Source of the DNA: Takifugu bimaculatus
Lineage: Eukaryota; Chordata; Actinopteri; Tetraodontiformes; Tetraodontidae
Reading direction: 5' to 3'
Assembly (NCBI GenBank): GCA_004026145.2
Contig: CP034993.1
Coordinates: 10,659,796-10,723,795 of the forward strand
Length of the DNA stretch: 64,000 bases
In this document: piece by piece, positions 12,195-25,300 of the stretch
How the letters are laid out: each line of letters starts with the position of its first letter
Position numbering within the stretch: the first letter of the stretch is position 1
Translations under genes and position numbers: made by a program
Notes under the pieces: model-generated
Databases searched by the model: none
Told to the model about the DNA's origin: nothing
Seen by the model: the letters and a program-made list of their open reading frames with translations, nothing else

Positions 12195-15100
12195 ATGTTT
12201 ATGCCAAGAGCCGTGAAGGTCAAGAGACCTGTAGAGAGCAGGCCAAGTCAGGCCAAGAAGAGTAAAGTAGAGCAGGATGAGAGTAAAGATGAGGACAGTT
12301 CAGTCCTGCCTCTTCAAAATGAAAAAATGCATGAAACATTGAAACAACAAGGCGATACAGGGCAAACTGGTGACGGTGCTGAAACACAGGACGAGAAACT
12401 AAAAACAACCAGCGACGTGCAAAACTCAAGTGATTCTGAAGAAGAGGAGGAGGAAGAACCAGTTAAATCTTTTAAGAAGCTACAGAGGTGGCCAGAGCCA
12501 GGGGAACCTGTCTGCGTGATGTGCGGTCGCTATGGCGAGTACATTTGTGACAGCACTGACAATGATGTTTGTAGTCTTGAGTGCAAAGCTCGTCACCTAG
12601 TCCAAATGGGCTTGGGAACCGGAGGAGATGTGTTTAACACTAAGGACAATAATGAAGATAAAAGGACTCAACAGCCAGCAGCACATAGCAGGCTGCGTGG
12701 TGGGGGTGAGACAGATTATTCCTACAGGGAAGATCAGTTCATATCTGGGTTAACAGATGAGCAGGTACAAAGAATTAAACAAGAGCTGGGCATTGAAACC
12801 CAAGGAAGCCATATCACCAGACCCATTGTTGAGTTTGAACACTGTGGCTTTCCTGCCACGCTGAACAGCAACCTGAAAAAGGCAGGCTATGAGGCCCCCA
12901 CACCCATCCAGATGCAGATGGTCCCTGTTGGGCTCACAGGCAGGGATGTGATCGCCAGCGCTGACACGGGATCAGGAAAGACCATAGCCTTCCTGATGCC
13001 AGTGGTCACGAGGGCACTGCAGGTACAGTAACGCATAATATCTACAGTGTGTACACATCGTTTGAGTTTTACTGGAGTCTGATCATTTGTTCTTTACAGA
13101 TTCCAATGATTAAACCATTGCAAATGCTGTCACCTACAACCCAAGTGAGTTGTTGTTTGTTTACTTTTAGAAACCAGCTCTCAGTGCGAAAGGTCCTGTG
13201 GCCCTGATATTGACACCCACCAGGGAGTTGGCCATTCAAATAGAGAGACAGGCCAAGGAGGTGGTGATGGGCCTCCCTAACATGAGAACAGCATTGCTGG
13301 TCGGTGGCATGCCCCTTCCTCCACAGCTCCACCGCCTGAAACAAATCATCAAAGTACAGTCTAATTTCTCACCTAATTCTTTCATTGTTGAGCCTTTATC
13401 CTTTTATTTCATCATTCTCTGCTTCTCTTAATCCCTTATAGATTATCATTGCCACACCCGGCCGACTCCTTGAGATCTTAAAGCAGAAGGCAGTGCGGCT
13501 GGACAAAGTGAAGGTGGTGGTGATTGACGAGGTATCGCAGACATAGTGTGACGTGAAATATTATTCATCAGTGCATTTGAATCATACCTATACTTTAAGT
13601 TTATTTTTGAAAAAGCATTCACAGCAGACTCAGTGAAAAGCCCACTTGTGTGTGTGTGTGTGTGTGTGTGTGGTACATCTTTTAGGTCGACACCATGTTG
13701 AAAATGGGCTTCCAGCAGCAGGTGCTGGAGGTACTGGAACAAGTACCCGAAGAGCGGCAGACGCTGCTGGTGTCTGCAACCATCCCTGCAGGGACCGAGG
13801 AGCTGGCTGCCCGACTGGTTCACGACCCTGTCCGCATTGTTATTGGAGAGAAGAATCAGCCCTGTGCAAATGTGAGGCAGATTTTGCTGTGGATAGAGGA
13901 ACCCTCCAAGAAGAGGAAGCTGTTCGAAATTCTGAATGTAGGATTCTTTTGCTTGTAGTCTTTCTTTTTTTTCCAAATATTTTAGCTGATATACAGTTAA
14001 ATTTGGGGTGAAGCTCCTGTCAAAAGGCATATTTCTGAAGCAGGTTTTGCCTAAAATGTTACCAACAAAATAGTCCCAACTCAAAGTTCCTTTAACTGAG
14101 GGTTTAGGCTTTGTACTTCCTTTGCTTAAGAAAACAGCCTCCCACTAAACTATATATAGCCGGCCATTGCTGCAGTGCTGGCCCCTGTCTGAAGGAAATG
14201 GGTGGGCCCCGCTCCATGGCCCCACTCCAGGAATCCTAGCAATGGACGGCACCATTTTCACAGGGAGAGAAGAGTTGTTTTAGAAAACCTGTTAAAAGTG
14301 TTTGGAAGGTTATAACTAACTCTTGTATTATTTTGGGGTTTCTCCACCAAACCAAGTTGTCCTTGAGTGCCAGGACTTAACAAGCCCAAGATAATTTAAT
14401 GAAGACCAAGAGTTGAAGAGCAAATGTGTCTGTTATGAACTGTAAATCAATTTGACGCTTAGACTTTGTTGTGATAAAAAGACAGCTCTTATGACAGCAT
14501 TAATCAATCCTCCATAGAGTCCAGACATGGATGATGTGAGCTGCTAATGACAATGATGAATCTGTCAAGACTGGATGGTGATGGAGGGCAGCAGCATGAA
14601 TGTACTTGTGACAGACACTGAGTGGCTAATATACCAACTAAAGGCCCCAGACATCTAGAAATTAACAGACATGCATGGGGAGCAGAGGATTATAAAATCC
14701 TTGTGAATATTTCTTTCAAAGCCTTTGAGCTTTTGGCATATTAGATATATTAAAGTGGATTTGGATGAAGACAACCAAAGGTTTTGTTTAAAATGAGTCA
14801 TAAATCCTCTAGATTGAAACTGAGGGGGACATCTAAATTATAGAGGATGAAGTTTGTTTTAATGTGTGATTAAGGTAAAGTAAATAAAGTCAAATCCTAT
14901 TTTGGTGTGTTAATCTTTGTGGTTTTTCAGGACAGTAAGCTGTACCAGCCTCCGGTGGTCGTGTTTGTTGACTGTAAACTGGGCGCCGATTTGCTGTGCG
15001 AGGCGGTCGCCAAGGTGACAGACCTCAAAACTGTGGCAATCCACTCTGACAAGAGCCAGTGGGAACGCAACCGGATCCTCAGGGTGAGGACAGAGACAAT

Positions 15101-15849
15101 CTGAATTTTTATTAATCTGCAAAGGGTAAACAGTTGCTCCACAGACACACAATAAAGAGCCCAAATCTCATGAAGTCAAAGAGACATAGACATGTGTGCA
15201 ACTAAAAAAATAAACAATAACCACGGTAATAATGTCACATTTGTCCAAAAAACTAAGGATTTTATTTGTGAAGATTAGAAGTTTGAAAAAAAAAAGAAAA
15301 AGACTGACAGTTTGTTTGCAGGGTCTTCTGGATGGAGACTTTGAAGTGGTGATCAGTACCGGAGTACTCGGCAGAGGACTCGACCTTGTCAATGTCAGAC
15401 TTGTGGTGAACTTTGACATGCCAAACACAATGGATGAGTACGTCCATCAGGTCAGTGGTATCCAGAATAGACACTTAGAGAAGTACTTTAACTAGTATCT
15501 GAGATTGTAATAATTAAGTCAGAGCTATTTGGGGGGAATTTATCATGAAAAAAGTGACTATAATTTGGACCTTATTGCTCCCATCTAGGTGGGCAGGGCT
15601 GGTCGACTGGGACACAGAGGAACCGCCATCACCTTTCTGAATAACAACAACAAGAGGCTCTTCTTGGAGGTGGTAAACAGGGTCAAACCCACCGGGTCCA
15701 TCCTGCCCCCTCAGCTCCTGAACTCTCCGCACCTCCATGAGCAGCAAAGGAGGCAAAAGCAGAAAGTCAAGCACGGATCAGATGATGTGCTGGTCACTAC
15801 AAACAGTCTGTTAGATATCATAAAAAAACATGACCGTCATAAAAAGTGA
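12195..15849 (+). CDS. ddx59: DDX59, DEAD-box RNA helicase with zf-HIT finger (7 coding exons)
   Basis: This is an ATP-dependent RNA helicase of the DEAD-box family. Exons are 12195-13022, 13171-13353, 13442-13531, 13686-13937, 14931-15083, 15322-15450 and 15589-15849 (TGA). All junctions are phase 0 with GT-AG introns, giving 631 residues (human is about 619). The start is the ATG opening MFMPRAVKVKRP; the frame is open slightly upstream but without another ATG. Residues 1-95 are acidic and low in complexity. A zf-HIT finger spans residues 107-134 (C107, C110, C118, C126, C130, H134). Helicase motifs follow: the Q-motif region APTPIQMQM, Walker A ASADTGSGKT, PTRELA, GG, TPGR, motif II, SAT (VSATIP), STGVLGRGLDL and HQVGRAGRLG. 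Motif II reads DEVD instead of DEAD, with the codons split by an intron. Identification is secure from end-to-end similarity and from synteny. Confidence 0.95.
13647..13672. repeat. (TG)n microsatellite in ddx59 intron 3
   Basis: About 13 TG units sit just upstream of the acceptor of ddx59 exon 4, which starts at 13686. A tract this close to a 3' splice site could influence splicing, but that is speculative. Confidence 0.9.
13938..14930 (+). other. ddx59: ddx59 intron 4 (1 kb)
   Basis: This is the longest ddx59 intron, between the exons ending at 13937 and starting at 14931. It is AT-rich, and no exon, RNA gene or mobile element was recognised in it. Confidence 0.6.
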
Positions 15850-15922
15850 TGTATTTCAAGACACTCCTGCACTGGTGGGGGCTCTTTGCATAATGTCTAC
15901 ATATTTAAGTTCTGCTTTATTG

Positions 15923-15954
15923 AATAAATCCTTTTTTTTTGCATTCTAAATAAA
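15923..15954 (+). terminator. ddx59: Candidate polyadenylation signals of ddx59
   Basis: Two AATAAA hexamers, at 15923-15928 and 15949-15954, lie 75-105 bp after the ddx59 stop codon. They are the only good signals before the kif14 promoter and imply a short 3' UTR. Confidence 0.6.
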
Positions 15955-16398
15955 TGTCATGTGTTATAAACAGTGCGAAAAAATATCTTCTGCAGAGGGA
16001 CGGTGATTACAGCTACTGTATAGCCCGTTGTTATTGGTAGAGGAGTACTTTTCTCCATTAATGGAACCTTACGAGCCACCGTATAGTTTATCCCTGTGTT
16101 TTGCCTCTATCTAGCGTCAGTCTCGTGTATTGCACATTCCATGACGTCATGGACGAGCTGTAACGATTCGTGAGCGTTCGACCAATCAGCTTCCAGAATT
16201 AGGCTCAGTTTGAAATTGAAGCGGGCAATTGCGGAAGAGAAGGGACAATAACAAATACTCTGTCACTGGCTGTTCATCTGATTTAGCGAGCTACGCTGCC
16301 CCTTTAGGGATGTTTTACGTAGTGAGCTATTAGGTGTTTTAGAACGAGTGTCTTTTTTAAGCGAGCTTCTATTTTATTGATTGTTTTAAGCCGTCAAG
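15955..16398 (+). promoter_or_regulatory. kif14: kif14 promoter and 5' UTR
   Basis: This short interval between the ddx59 poly(A) signals and the kif14 ATG must contain the kif14 promoter. It holds a palindromic CRE (TGACGTCA, 16142-16149), a CCAAT box (16182-16186, in ACCAATCAGC) and a CHR-like TTTGAA (16209-16214). A CCAAT box followed by a CHR about 27 bp downstream is typical of late cell-cycle genes controlled by NF-Y, MuvB/DREAM and FOXM1, which fits the mitotic role of KIF14. Factor binding is inferred from motifs only. Confidence 0.6.
16182..16214 (+). promoter_or_regulatory. kif14: CCAAT box plus CHR-like element (G2/M-type module)
   Basis: CCAAT lies at 16182-16186 and TTTGAA at 16209-16214, about 185-215 bp upstream of the kif14 ATG. 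Spacing of roughly 25-35 bp between an NF-Y site and a CHR is the known arrangement in mitotic gene promoters. The TTTGAA hexamer is short and could occur by chance; position and gene identity raise its credibility. Confidence 0.5.
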
Positions 16399-19300
16399 AT
16401 GTCTATTTTTAGCGTACAGGCGAGAAAACACACAACCTATTACGACCATCTCATGCCAACATCCAGAACACCAGGCAAGGAGCGACGGATGGAGCTAAAG
16501 TCCACGGATGGACCGTTGGGTAAAAGTCAGCGGACGTCCGGAGACTCGGCCGCTGACGCAAGTAGGTTGTCCGATAAAAGCCAACAGATCAACCGGACTT
16601 ATGTCGTCTCTGCCGCGTCAAAAAGCGGGAGCGGGCAGCATCCTCCCCACCGTGGCCGGCTTACTCTCCAGAGGAGGTCAAGGAGAAATACTGGAGCTGA
16701 GGCACCGGAAAAGACGATGACGGACAGCAGCCAGAATAGCACAGCAGCGCCGGAGAAGAGGCTAACTTTGCAGCGCAGACCCGGGGCACCATCAGTGGAA
16801 AGGAGAGGGCATGTGCAGCAGGACCTCCAGCAAACCCACAAGGTGCTCAGCGAACCAAACGGCAGAGAACCCGTTTTATTCAGGTCTGTAAGTCTAAAAG
16901 AAACTCGAAAAGACTTTGAGAACGGGGGGAGACGGGTGCACACACCCTCCGCAGGCAGGCAGCTTGAGAGCCAGGCCCAGACCTTCAAAACCCCGACCAA
17001 GAAGACCCCGTTTGAGAGAATCGCCGCAAAAAGAGACGTATTCGAGAAGCTGGCGATGAAAGGAGTTGCTAAACCTGCAGCAGTTAAAGCTGGAAACGTG
17101 GAGAGGCCCAAACCCAGGGCGCAGCCCTCTGCAGACCCGCCTGTCCCAGCTCCGAGGCTCGGCCTGGTGCCTCCAGGTGTGCAGAAGCCTCAGGCCCCTC
17201 AGGCCGCTCCGGCCTCGACAAAACTCTCCAACCCGAAGGCAGAGAGCCGATGTTCCACAGCTGCTCCAGCTCCAACATCTAAAGAACAAATCCTGTCCAG
17301 ACCCAGTGAGGTCCTGACGAAACAGGATTCATTTAAAATGGAAAACAGTGCAGTGACGGTGGCAGTGCGCGTACGACCCTTCAATGCCAGGTATCTATTC
17401 ATCTGTCTGTCTGGCTACCTGTCTCTCTGTCCGATCAGTCAGCAAAATCTTCTTTTTCTAGGGAGAAGACGGAGAAAGCAGTGCAGGTCATCTCCATGAA
17501 CGGTCAGGAGACTGTGGTTCAACACCCCGACTCCAAGCAGAGCTACTCGTTCACCTACGATTTCTCCTTTTGCTCGGTGGATGAGTCGGATCACCACTTT
17601 GCCAGCCAGCAGACGGTGTACGAGACTCTGGCCAAACCTCTGCTGCTGAGGGCCTTTGAAGGATTTAACACCTGCCTGTTTGCCTACGGACAAACGGGCT
17701 CGGGGAAGTCCTACACGTACGTGTAACAGATTTCCACCAAGTTACATTTGATTTACATGAACAAATCTGACCGACGTTAACTTTCATTTCAAATCATTGC
17801 TGAATAGGATGATGGGGTTTGGAGAAGAGGAAGGTGTAATTCCACGATTTTCCGAGGAGCTTTTTTCTCGACTGGCCTCGCTGGAAAATGAAGCGGTAAC
17901 ACCTCGTGTTTAAGTCATGCAAAGCACCCAACAAATAAACTGAATGCAAACGAATGTCCTCTCTTGTGTGGGTCTGTTCGGGCTGCTGTATTTCAGGGCA
18001 AATGCCACGTAGAGATGAGCTACTTTGAAGTGTATAATGAGAAGATCCATGACCTTCTGGTGACCAGGGATGAGCCAAACCAGAGAAAGATGCCCGTAAG
18101 TACCTTACAATTTATTGAAAACTGATGATTGAAATGTGTTTTTTGTTCTTGTAATGTAGGAACAGTCAGAATTTAAGAGCAAATGTAGCCATCAGTTTTG
18201 TGCACTCAGTTGAGAATAGAATAAGGGACTATTTTGTTTTAGTGTACAGTCAAATTCACCACCTTTGGTCCATGTTAAAGTATTGTGTCTCCAGCTCAGG
18301 GTAAGGGAGCATCCAGTCCACGGCCCCTATGTTGCCGACCTCTCTGCGTAAGAATTTTTATTTTCTTTGCTGCCGTGCTTCATTCAAGACTCACTCTTCA
18401 GTCAAGCTTTTCAAAATCACTCACTCCAGAATGTCTTTACAGGAACATTGTCAGCTCCTACCGTGATATTCAGGTAGTGTAAAGGCCATCGAGGCGTCCT
18501 TTTTCTTTTTAACATCATAACAACATGAAAGTAACATCGCACTGTTCATTAAGGGCTGGCTGAATCTTGGCAACAAGCAGAGAGCCACAGCAGCTACAGG
18601 AATGAATGACAAGAGCTCCAGATCTCACTCTGTCTTCACGCTGGTTTTGACTCAGACACAGGTACGACATCTTAAACAAAACATTGTGGGCGTGTTTTCA
18701 GCACCATAATAAACCCTTGCGGTGTTTATGTTATGCTAAATCTATCTTGATATCGTGCTTTTAATCAGACTGAGTTTGTGGAGGGCGAGGAGCATGAGCA
18801 CAGCATCACCAGCAGGATTAACCTGGTGGATCTGGCAGGCAGCGAGCGCTCCAACTCGGCTCAGACGAGCGGAGACCGACTCAGGGTACACACGCCACCA
18901 GTGACATTACAGAACTTCTCTTTAGGTCCGCACATTTCTTCTTTTTTTTTAAGTTTCCCTGTGTGGTTTTACAGGAGGGTGCCAGCATCAACAAATCCCT
19001 GCTCACCCTTGGAAAAGTCATCTCTGCTTTGTCAGAACAAGCATTGACCTAGAAAGAAGGTCTTCACCCCGTACAGAGAGTCTGTCCTGACATGGTTAGA
19101 GATCGCTGCTTGTACTCTTTACACTTTTTTTAAACTATATTCCAAGTAAAGTAAATCATTTTTTGCAACGCTGTAATAGGCAACAAGACTTTTAAAACTG
19201 GACTCTGGTCCGTTTTGAATGTAGTCTATATTTTCTGCCACAGGTTGCTGAAAGAGAGTCTCGGTGGTAATTCCAAAACAGCCATGATTGCCACTCTCAG

Positions 19301-22300
19301 CCCAGCAGGAAGCAACATAGAGGAAAGTCTAAGCACCCTGCGCTACGCCCAGCAAGCTCGCACAATCATTAACGTGGCAAAGGTCAACGAAGACACCAGC
19401 GCCAAGCTCATCAGAGGTCAGTGAAAGATCCGTTTGTATGTTTCTAAGAGTGACTTAAACACGAACTGCACACTGACTGGATGGCAGGAGACTAAAAGCA
19501 CTATAGGTGCAGCTAATGTGGATTTCTGGCTTTAATTTTACTGCTGCAACAAAACGTTGGACAGAAAATAATGGCGTATTTTTATTTATTTATTTTTAAT
19601 ACAAGGCCAGGCACAGCTAACAAAACACCGTGAAGCCTTGGGAGTGAAATGGCCTTTTTTCCCCGAATGTTGATTCATATCAACAGTGCATTTGTAATAC
19701 GTTTCATCCTGGCTCAAACTGCATCACACCTGCACACGACAATGGAATCAACTATGGCATTGGCGTATTCAGCAGTCCTGTCCTCACTAACAGTTTGAAC
19801 CTCAAAATTATAAATTACGGTATGTTACGCGACGTGGTCCGAAAAATTCATCCCACTCCCCGTTTGGTCTCGAAGGCCTCACTTCTCTTTTCTTTATGCT
19901 CTGTGTGATTGTTTGCATCCTGGTCTTGATCTTCTATGCTCTCCATCTCGCCCACTTAGCGCAGCTACCCTCCTCCCCGTCTCTCCATCACCATTTTATT
20001 CACAAGCAACTTCAATTAAGGCCCAGCCCTAACCTTGCCTCCAGGCCATATTTATGCACTGACAGTTAAACATGACAGATAGCCATCTTCTACAAGTGTC
20101 TATCTGTCTGTCCGTCTGTCTGTGATTTCTATGAATAAATAATGAAACAATTATTCAGAGATTGTTGTACAGCTTTGTAACACACACTTTTCCTTAGAGT
20201 TGAAGGCTGAGGTTGAAAAGCTGCGTTCCGCCCAGATGAGCTCTCAGGGCATCGAACCAGAGAGGGTCAGGCTGTTTCAGCAGGAGATCTCCACCCTCAG
20301 GAACAAACTCTGTCAGCAAGAGAGAGAAATGGTCGAGGCCAACCGGTCAGTAACTTTTTCATTTGCACAAGGTTGAGGTCAAGCACACAAGTCTTGATCT
20401 GAATTGATACTGTACGCATGGATATGTTTAGGCTGTGCATCCGCTAAATAGTTATATTCATGCTCCTCCCTTTCAGAGCGTGGAGAGAGAGACTAGAGCA
20501 CGCTGAAGTCCGCAAACAAGAAGAGACCAAAGAGCTGCAGGTACTTATTTTCAGCTTTTGAGAATGTTCTGCTATGATTTGTCCAACTTTCCTGCTCTTG
20601 ATTCGAGTTTTATCCAAGTTTAAACGATAAACATACCGTATAACGGTCAGATAAACGGATTTTGTTGCCTTCTGATTTCCAGAAAGCAGGGGTGACGTTA
20701 AAAGTGGACAATCGTCTCCCGAACCTGGTCAACCTGAACGAGGACCCTCAGCTGTCTGAGATGCTTCTCTACATGATCAAAGAGGGCCGAACAACTGTGG
20801 GCAAGCTGAAGAGCAACGCCAGCCATGATATCCAGCTGACAGGAGCTCTCATTGGTGACCAGCATTGGTAAAAACAAAATGACATCTCTGTAATAAAGTC
20901 ACGTGTTTGTGGTCTCGGGTGCATGATTTATTTATTTATTTTCCCTCTTAGTGTTATAACCAGCATCCAGGGTACTGTCAGCATCGTCCCAATGGAAAAT
21001 GCCAAAACATTTGTCAATGGAAACCTCATATCTGAATCTACTGTCCTCCATCATGTAAGTTAGACTGTTTACCCAGTTGTACTCGGGAGTGTAATACTTG
21101 CTAACCTGATTAAAACATGATCCCTTTAATCATGTTGCCCAGGGAGACAGGGTAATTCTAGGTGGGGACCACTACTTCCGCTTCAACCACCCAGCTGAAG
21201 TGCAGTCGGGGAAGCGAGTGTCCTGTTGGACAGGTGCTGGCGAGGGCCATAAAGACTTTGAATTTGCGAAAAATGAGCTGTTGGCAGCTCAGAGGGCTCA
21301 GTGAGTGCAAAAGTCCACCTGAAATATTTATTATAACGTAACCACATTATTTCCTGGAATAACTTGAGCCATTTTCGTGTGTCCCAGGCTGGAGGCAGAA
21401 ATTGAAGAAGCCCACTTGAAGGCAAAAGAAGAAATGATGCAGGGAATTCAAATGGCTAAAGAGGTGGCTCAGAAAGAGCTGTCTGAACAGAGAGTTCTTT
21501 ATGAGGACAGGATTCAAGCCCTGGAGAAGGAGCTGGTACACTCCAATTCTTTGAATAACAGAAGCCATATGTTTTCCTTTTTGTTCCAGTAACTGCACAT
21601 TTTCCCTCCATTTGCAATTTAAACTTTTGTGAATATTTGCTGTGAACCAGAGATCCTTTTTGGCCGTTATTGGAAAGCTTTTCCATCTGTTGTTTAAATA
21701 TATAAACATCAGTAAAATAACTCAAGCGTTCAGAGCGCAACATGTGTTAGACAGAGTCAACAGATAATATTTTGTTAGCCATGTTTAGTCATTTCAATGT
21801 ATCATTTCTGTAGAATGGAGAGATTGAGCGGAAGCGTCGGCAGGAGTTGGACCAGCGGAGGGTGGCCAGCCAGATGGAAGAGTTAAAAATGGCCAAGAGG
21901 GAGCTGGAACAGGAAGTGGACACTCATAAAACACGCCTCCGTCTGCACATCGAGGCTCAGGTACGGTGAATTTGGTTTGAATCTTAGTTTTTATACTTTA
22001 CAGTATAGCAGGATATTGGTGTGTTTACAGGCATGTAGAGCTGTGCACTCAACAAATTAATGTCAGTCATGCGGAGCCAATTTTAAAATAAATCTCATTT
22101 GTAGATATTTTTTTTCAAAGTTCGACATATCTTTCAATTGGTGTTCTCTTTGTCAATCATCATTTGATCAGTGTCAGGCTTTTTGAGGGTCTGGAATCGA
22201 CCTAATAAATATATTCTTGCAGGATTTTACATTTGATCTGATGGGAGTTTGCATCAGTCTGGCTCGAGGCGTGGCGTTTTAGCCCGGTGGGTTGATATTG

Positions 22301-25300
22301 TGAACATTTCCATCGTACACTTGCAGGCGATGGAGGAGCATCACGTGCGGCAAGTGAAGATTGTGGAGGCCCTCGAGGCAGAGAAGAAAAAGATTAGCAA
22401 CGAGCTCATGGAAATGCAGAAGAGAAGAGCCGTAAGAGAAAATCAACCTTCCCGAAATGGTCAGTTTTTTTGGGAGACGGTACAGAACACATCGGACTGA
22501 CAATTAAGCATTTGTTTATTGTGCTAGAATTAGCTTCATTACCAGTTTCTAAGTGTTTCTGTATTACAGATATTCATAACCTGATGGAAGACCATCTGAT
22601 TTAATCTCCATCAAAAGCTAACAGATCAGGCTAACTTAATTGTTTTTTTTGGGCTGCAGTGTCACCACAATGGGATGCCATGAAGTTATCCCTGATGATT
22701 GAGGAAGCCAACAAGATCAGTGCTAAACTGAGGAAACACACAGTCTTCAGCAGGTAAGTCAAGAACAAGAACAGTCTCAACCCGACTACGATGGAGTCTT
22801 AGACACAAATTTGTAAGAAAAGAGTCTTTACTATGTAATAAACAGGGACAATAATTCAATATTACAAAGGCTCTCATGAAATGAAAGAATGGAGCAGTGC
22901 AGAGTAAAGTCACATAATGGAGATTGATTTTCAGTATTTCATTGAAGTGCCACATAAAACTGGATAGTATTATAACATATGGCTTCAGAGAAATACGGGA
23001 CATTGACAGCTTTAAAGGAGTCCACATATCACCATATGTCTTACTAAAACCCTCATTATTAAACGGGTATTTGCTACCTAAAAATAGCCAAATAATATGA
23101 GGTCTTGCTTTATACTGTAGACATGAGAGCTCTGAGGCTGAGAACCTGAGGCAGGAGGGTCTCCTACAGGTGCGCGTCCAGAACACAAAGCTTGGAATTT
23201 CAACGTTCTGGGGCTTGGACAAGTTCCAAAACAACATGGCTGCCATGAGAGAGCTTGAGCAGGTCTGCTTTACATGTGTGCGTCTGTGTGTGGATCGTTC
23301 TCATTCACGTTCATACTTTTTACCTGATTGATTAGTAAAAGGTGTTTGTCTCTAAACATGTCTGCTCAGAGTGTAACACACCTGTATATGTCATTTGCCC
23401 AGACTTTCTGGCTTCTTACTCCCTGGCTTTACACTAAATAAGGCTGGGATTCTTCTCTTTCCACAGGGGGAGTCTATTTCCAAAGATGACGACGTGTTTT
23501 ACGACCCAGATGATGAGTGGGAGCAAGATATATCGGTGTCCTCCGCCTCGTCCTCCTTCTCACGCCGCAGGTAATTACCGAGGTCATCTTTTCCAATTCG
23601 CCAACCCCCCGCCGCCCCCCAAGCTTCTGTTGTTTACAGTAGATTTCAGGGCCTTAATTGGTGTTCATGTTAAATGATTTGTGTAAGACTTCATAATTAC
23701 CTCCAGTAATCTCCCCCTGTTGTTTATGGTGCTGCAGCGTGAGTGGATGGTATACAGCGCTGGGGCATTAAAGCCACAGCCCTCATGCTCAGCTGAAGTC
23801 GCAGCCACACTCTTAATGCAAACCACATGACAGGCGAATGGATGTATGTGGAAACTCCTGAAGTGTGTGGATGGAACATTGAAAGTCTTTTGCGAGTGTG
23901 AAACAGCTTGGAAGGCCACGGTTATTTTCACAAAGGCTCATTCTTTCCACCAATATGGTTTACGACCTGGCTCGTGTTTTTGATGTTCAACCTTCTTTCT
24001 GTCCTGAAGAGTTGATAAAATAAACATTTCCATTTTTATTCTTTTTTTATTTATTTTTTTATTCATTTTTCCTTCAATGAAGGCCAACAAAGCACAATAG
24101 AGGAGCTTGGGTGTCAGAGCTGTTCCCTGTACATCCAACACAAACAGGCATCTGTGGTACGTGCTCGCCCCCCCGACAACTTCTCGGGCATGTTTTGGTG
24201 CTCCTGGCAGTGCCTGAAGTACCAGTAAACTCGGCCAAATACAACACGGCACAGACTCTGTGGTTGTTTGGACCCAGGTCCCAGCCTAATGGTCACCGTT
24301 TGAGCTCCTTCTCAACTCCCCTCCATGTTCGTAAAAATGAAAACACCTTCGCTCCTTGAACTTTATGAGCTATTTAATGCCCAAGCTCTGCAACACATTT
24401 TCAAAATCACACACCAGATTGTGATGATGTAAATAAAGCGAATTCTTGAAATCCAAAAAGTTCCTTTTAATAGCAAAAAAGGGGATTTTTTGTTAATAGC
24501 GTAAGATTACTTCCTGTTTAATGTTGTTAAATCCAGGCGTTGCAGTTAAAGCAGTAAAAATAAGTGTTGGATGATGCAATATCCTGTACGTAGGATCTTT
24601 TGTTATTAACACTGGCTGAGGGTTCTGCTGGACTGCCCTGATTAAAGGGCTAAAATCTTCCAATAAAAGCGTATACTGATGCCCTCGGGCCCATGGAAGC
24701 ACGTTTTACAGGCACTTTAAAGACTAACTGTCCACAAAGTGATTCATTTAAACTAATATGGCAACAATTTCAACTAAGAAGATCATGGGTTTAATAGATT
24801 GTGGAGTAACAAACTGCTTTTCACAATAAAGTTGCTGTAAAATCAAATTAGCACAGGAAACTGATTAAAACTATTGATGTACATAATGATTTGTGCACCA
24901 GGAGCAGAAGCTTGTTGAAGAGTAGGAGAATCTCGGGGCGCCTCTATGAGATCCGGGTCCATCCGATTCAGAGCCTCCACAGTGGCTCCTTGCAGTCTAC
25001 TGGTGAGCCACTTCAAAAAAATCATTTTGGTAGTTCCTGATATTTGAGTGAGGCATAATTTGAACATAATTGGAGTTTAATTCACTTATATACTGTACTT
25101 TGAGCAACCACTGCACATGGTCATCACTCGTGTCTGTCCCAGGGTTGATGGGTGCGGTCAAGCCACCCTCCACCCACCCAACCAGCTCAGACTCGGCCGT
25201 GCCTGGCATCTGCAAGGAGCTGATTGGCCAGTCAGTTTTCCCGTCTGAAAGGCTTTTCCAGGACAGAAGAGAGCCTGGCTGACAGGCTGGTGTCTGACCT

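Noticed and set aside
13446..14084. 212-codon minus-strand frame
   Set aside because: It is antisense to ddx59 exons 3-4 and reads through a CA repeat. It is a shadow of the real gene.
16599..17111. 170-codon minus-strand frame
   Set aside because: It is a shadow of the large first exon of kif14.
22686..23246. 186-codon minus-strand frame
   Set aside because: It is antisense to kif14 exons and intron, with no similarity to any family.
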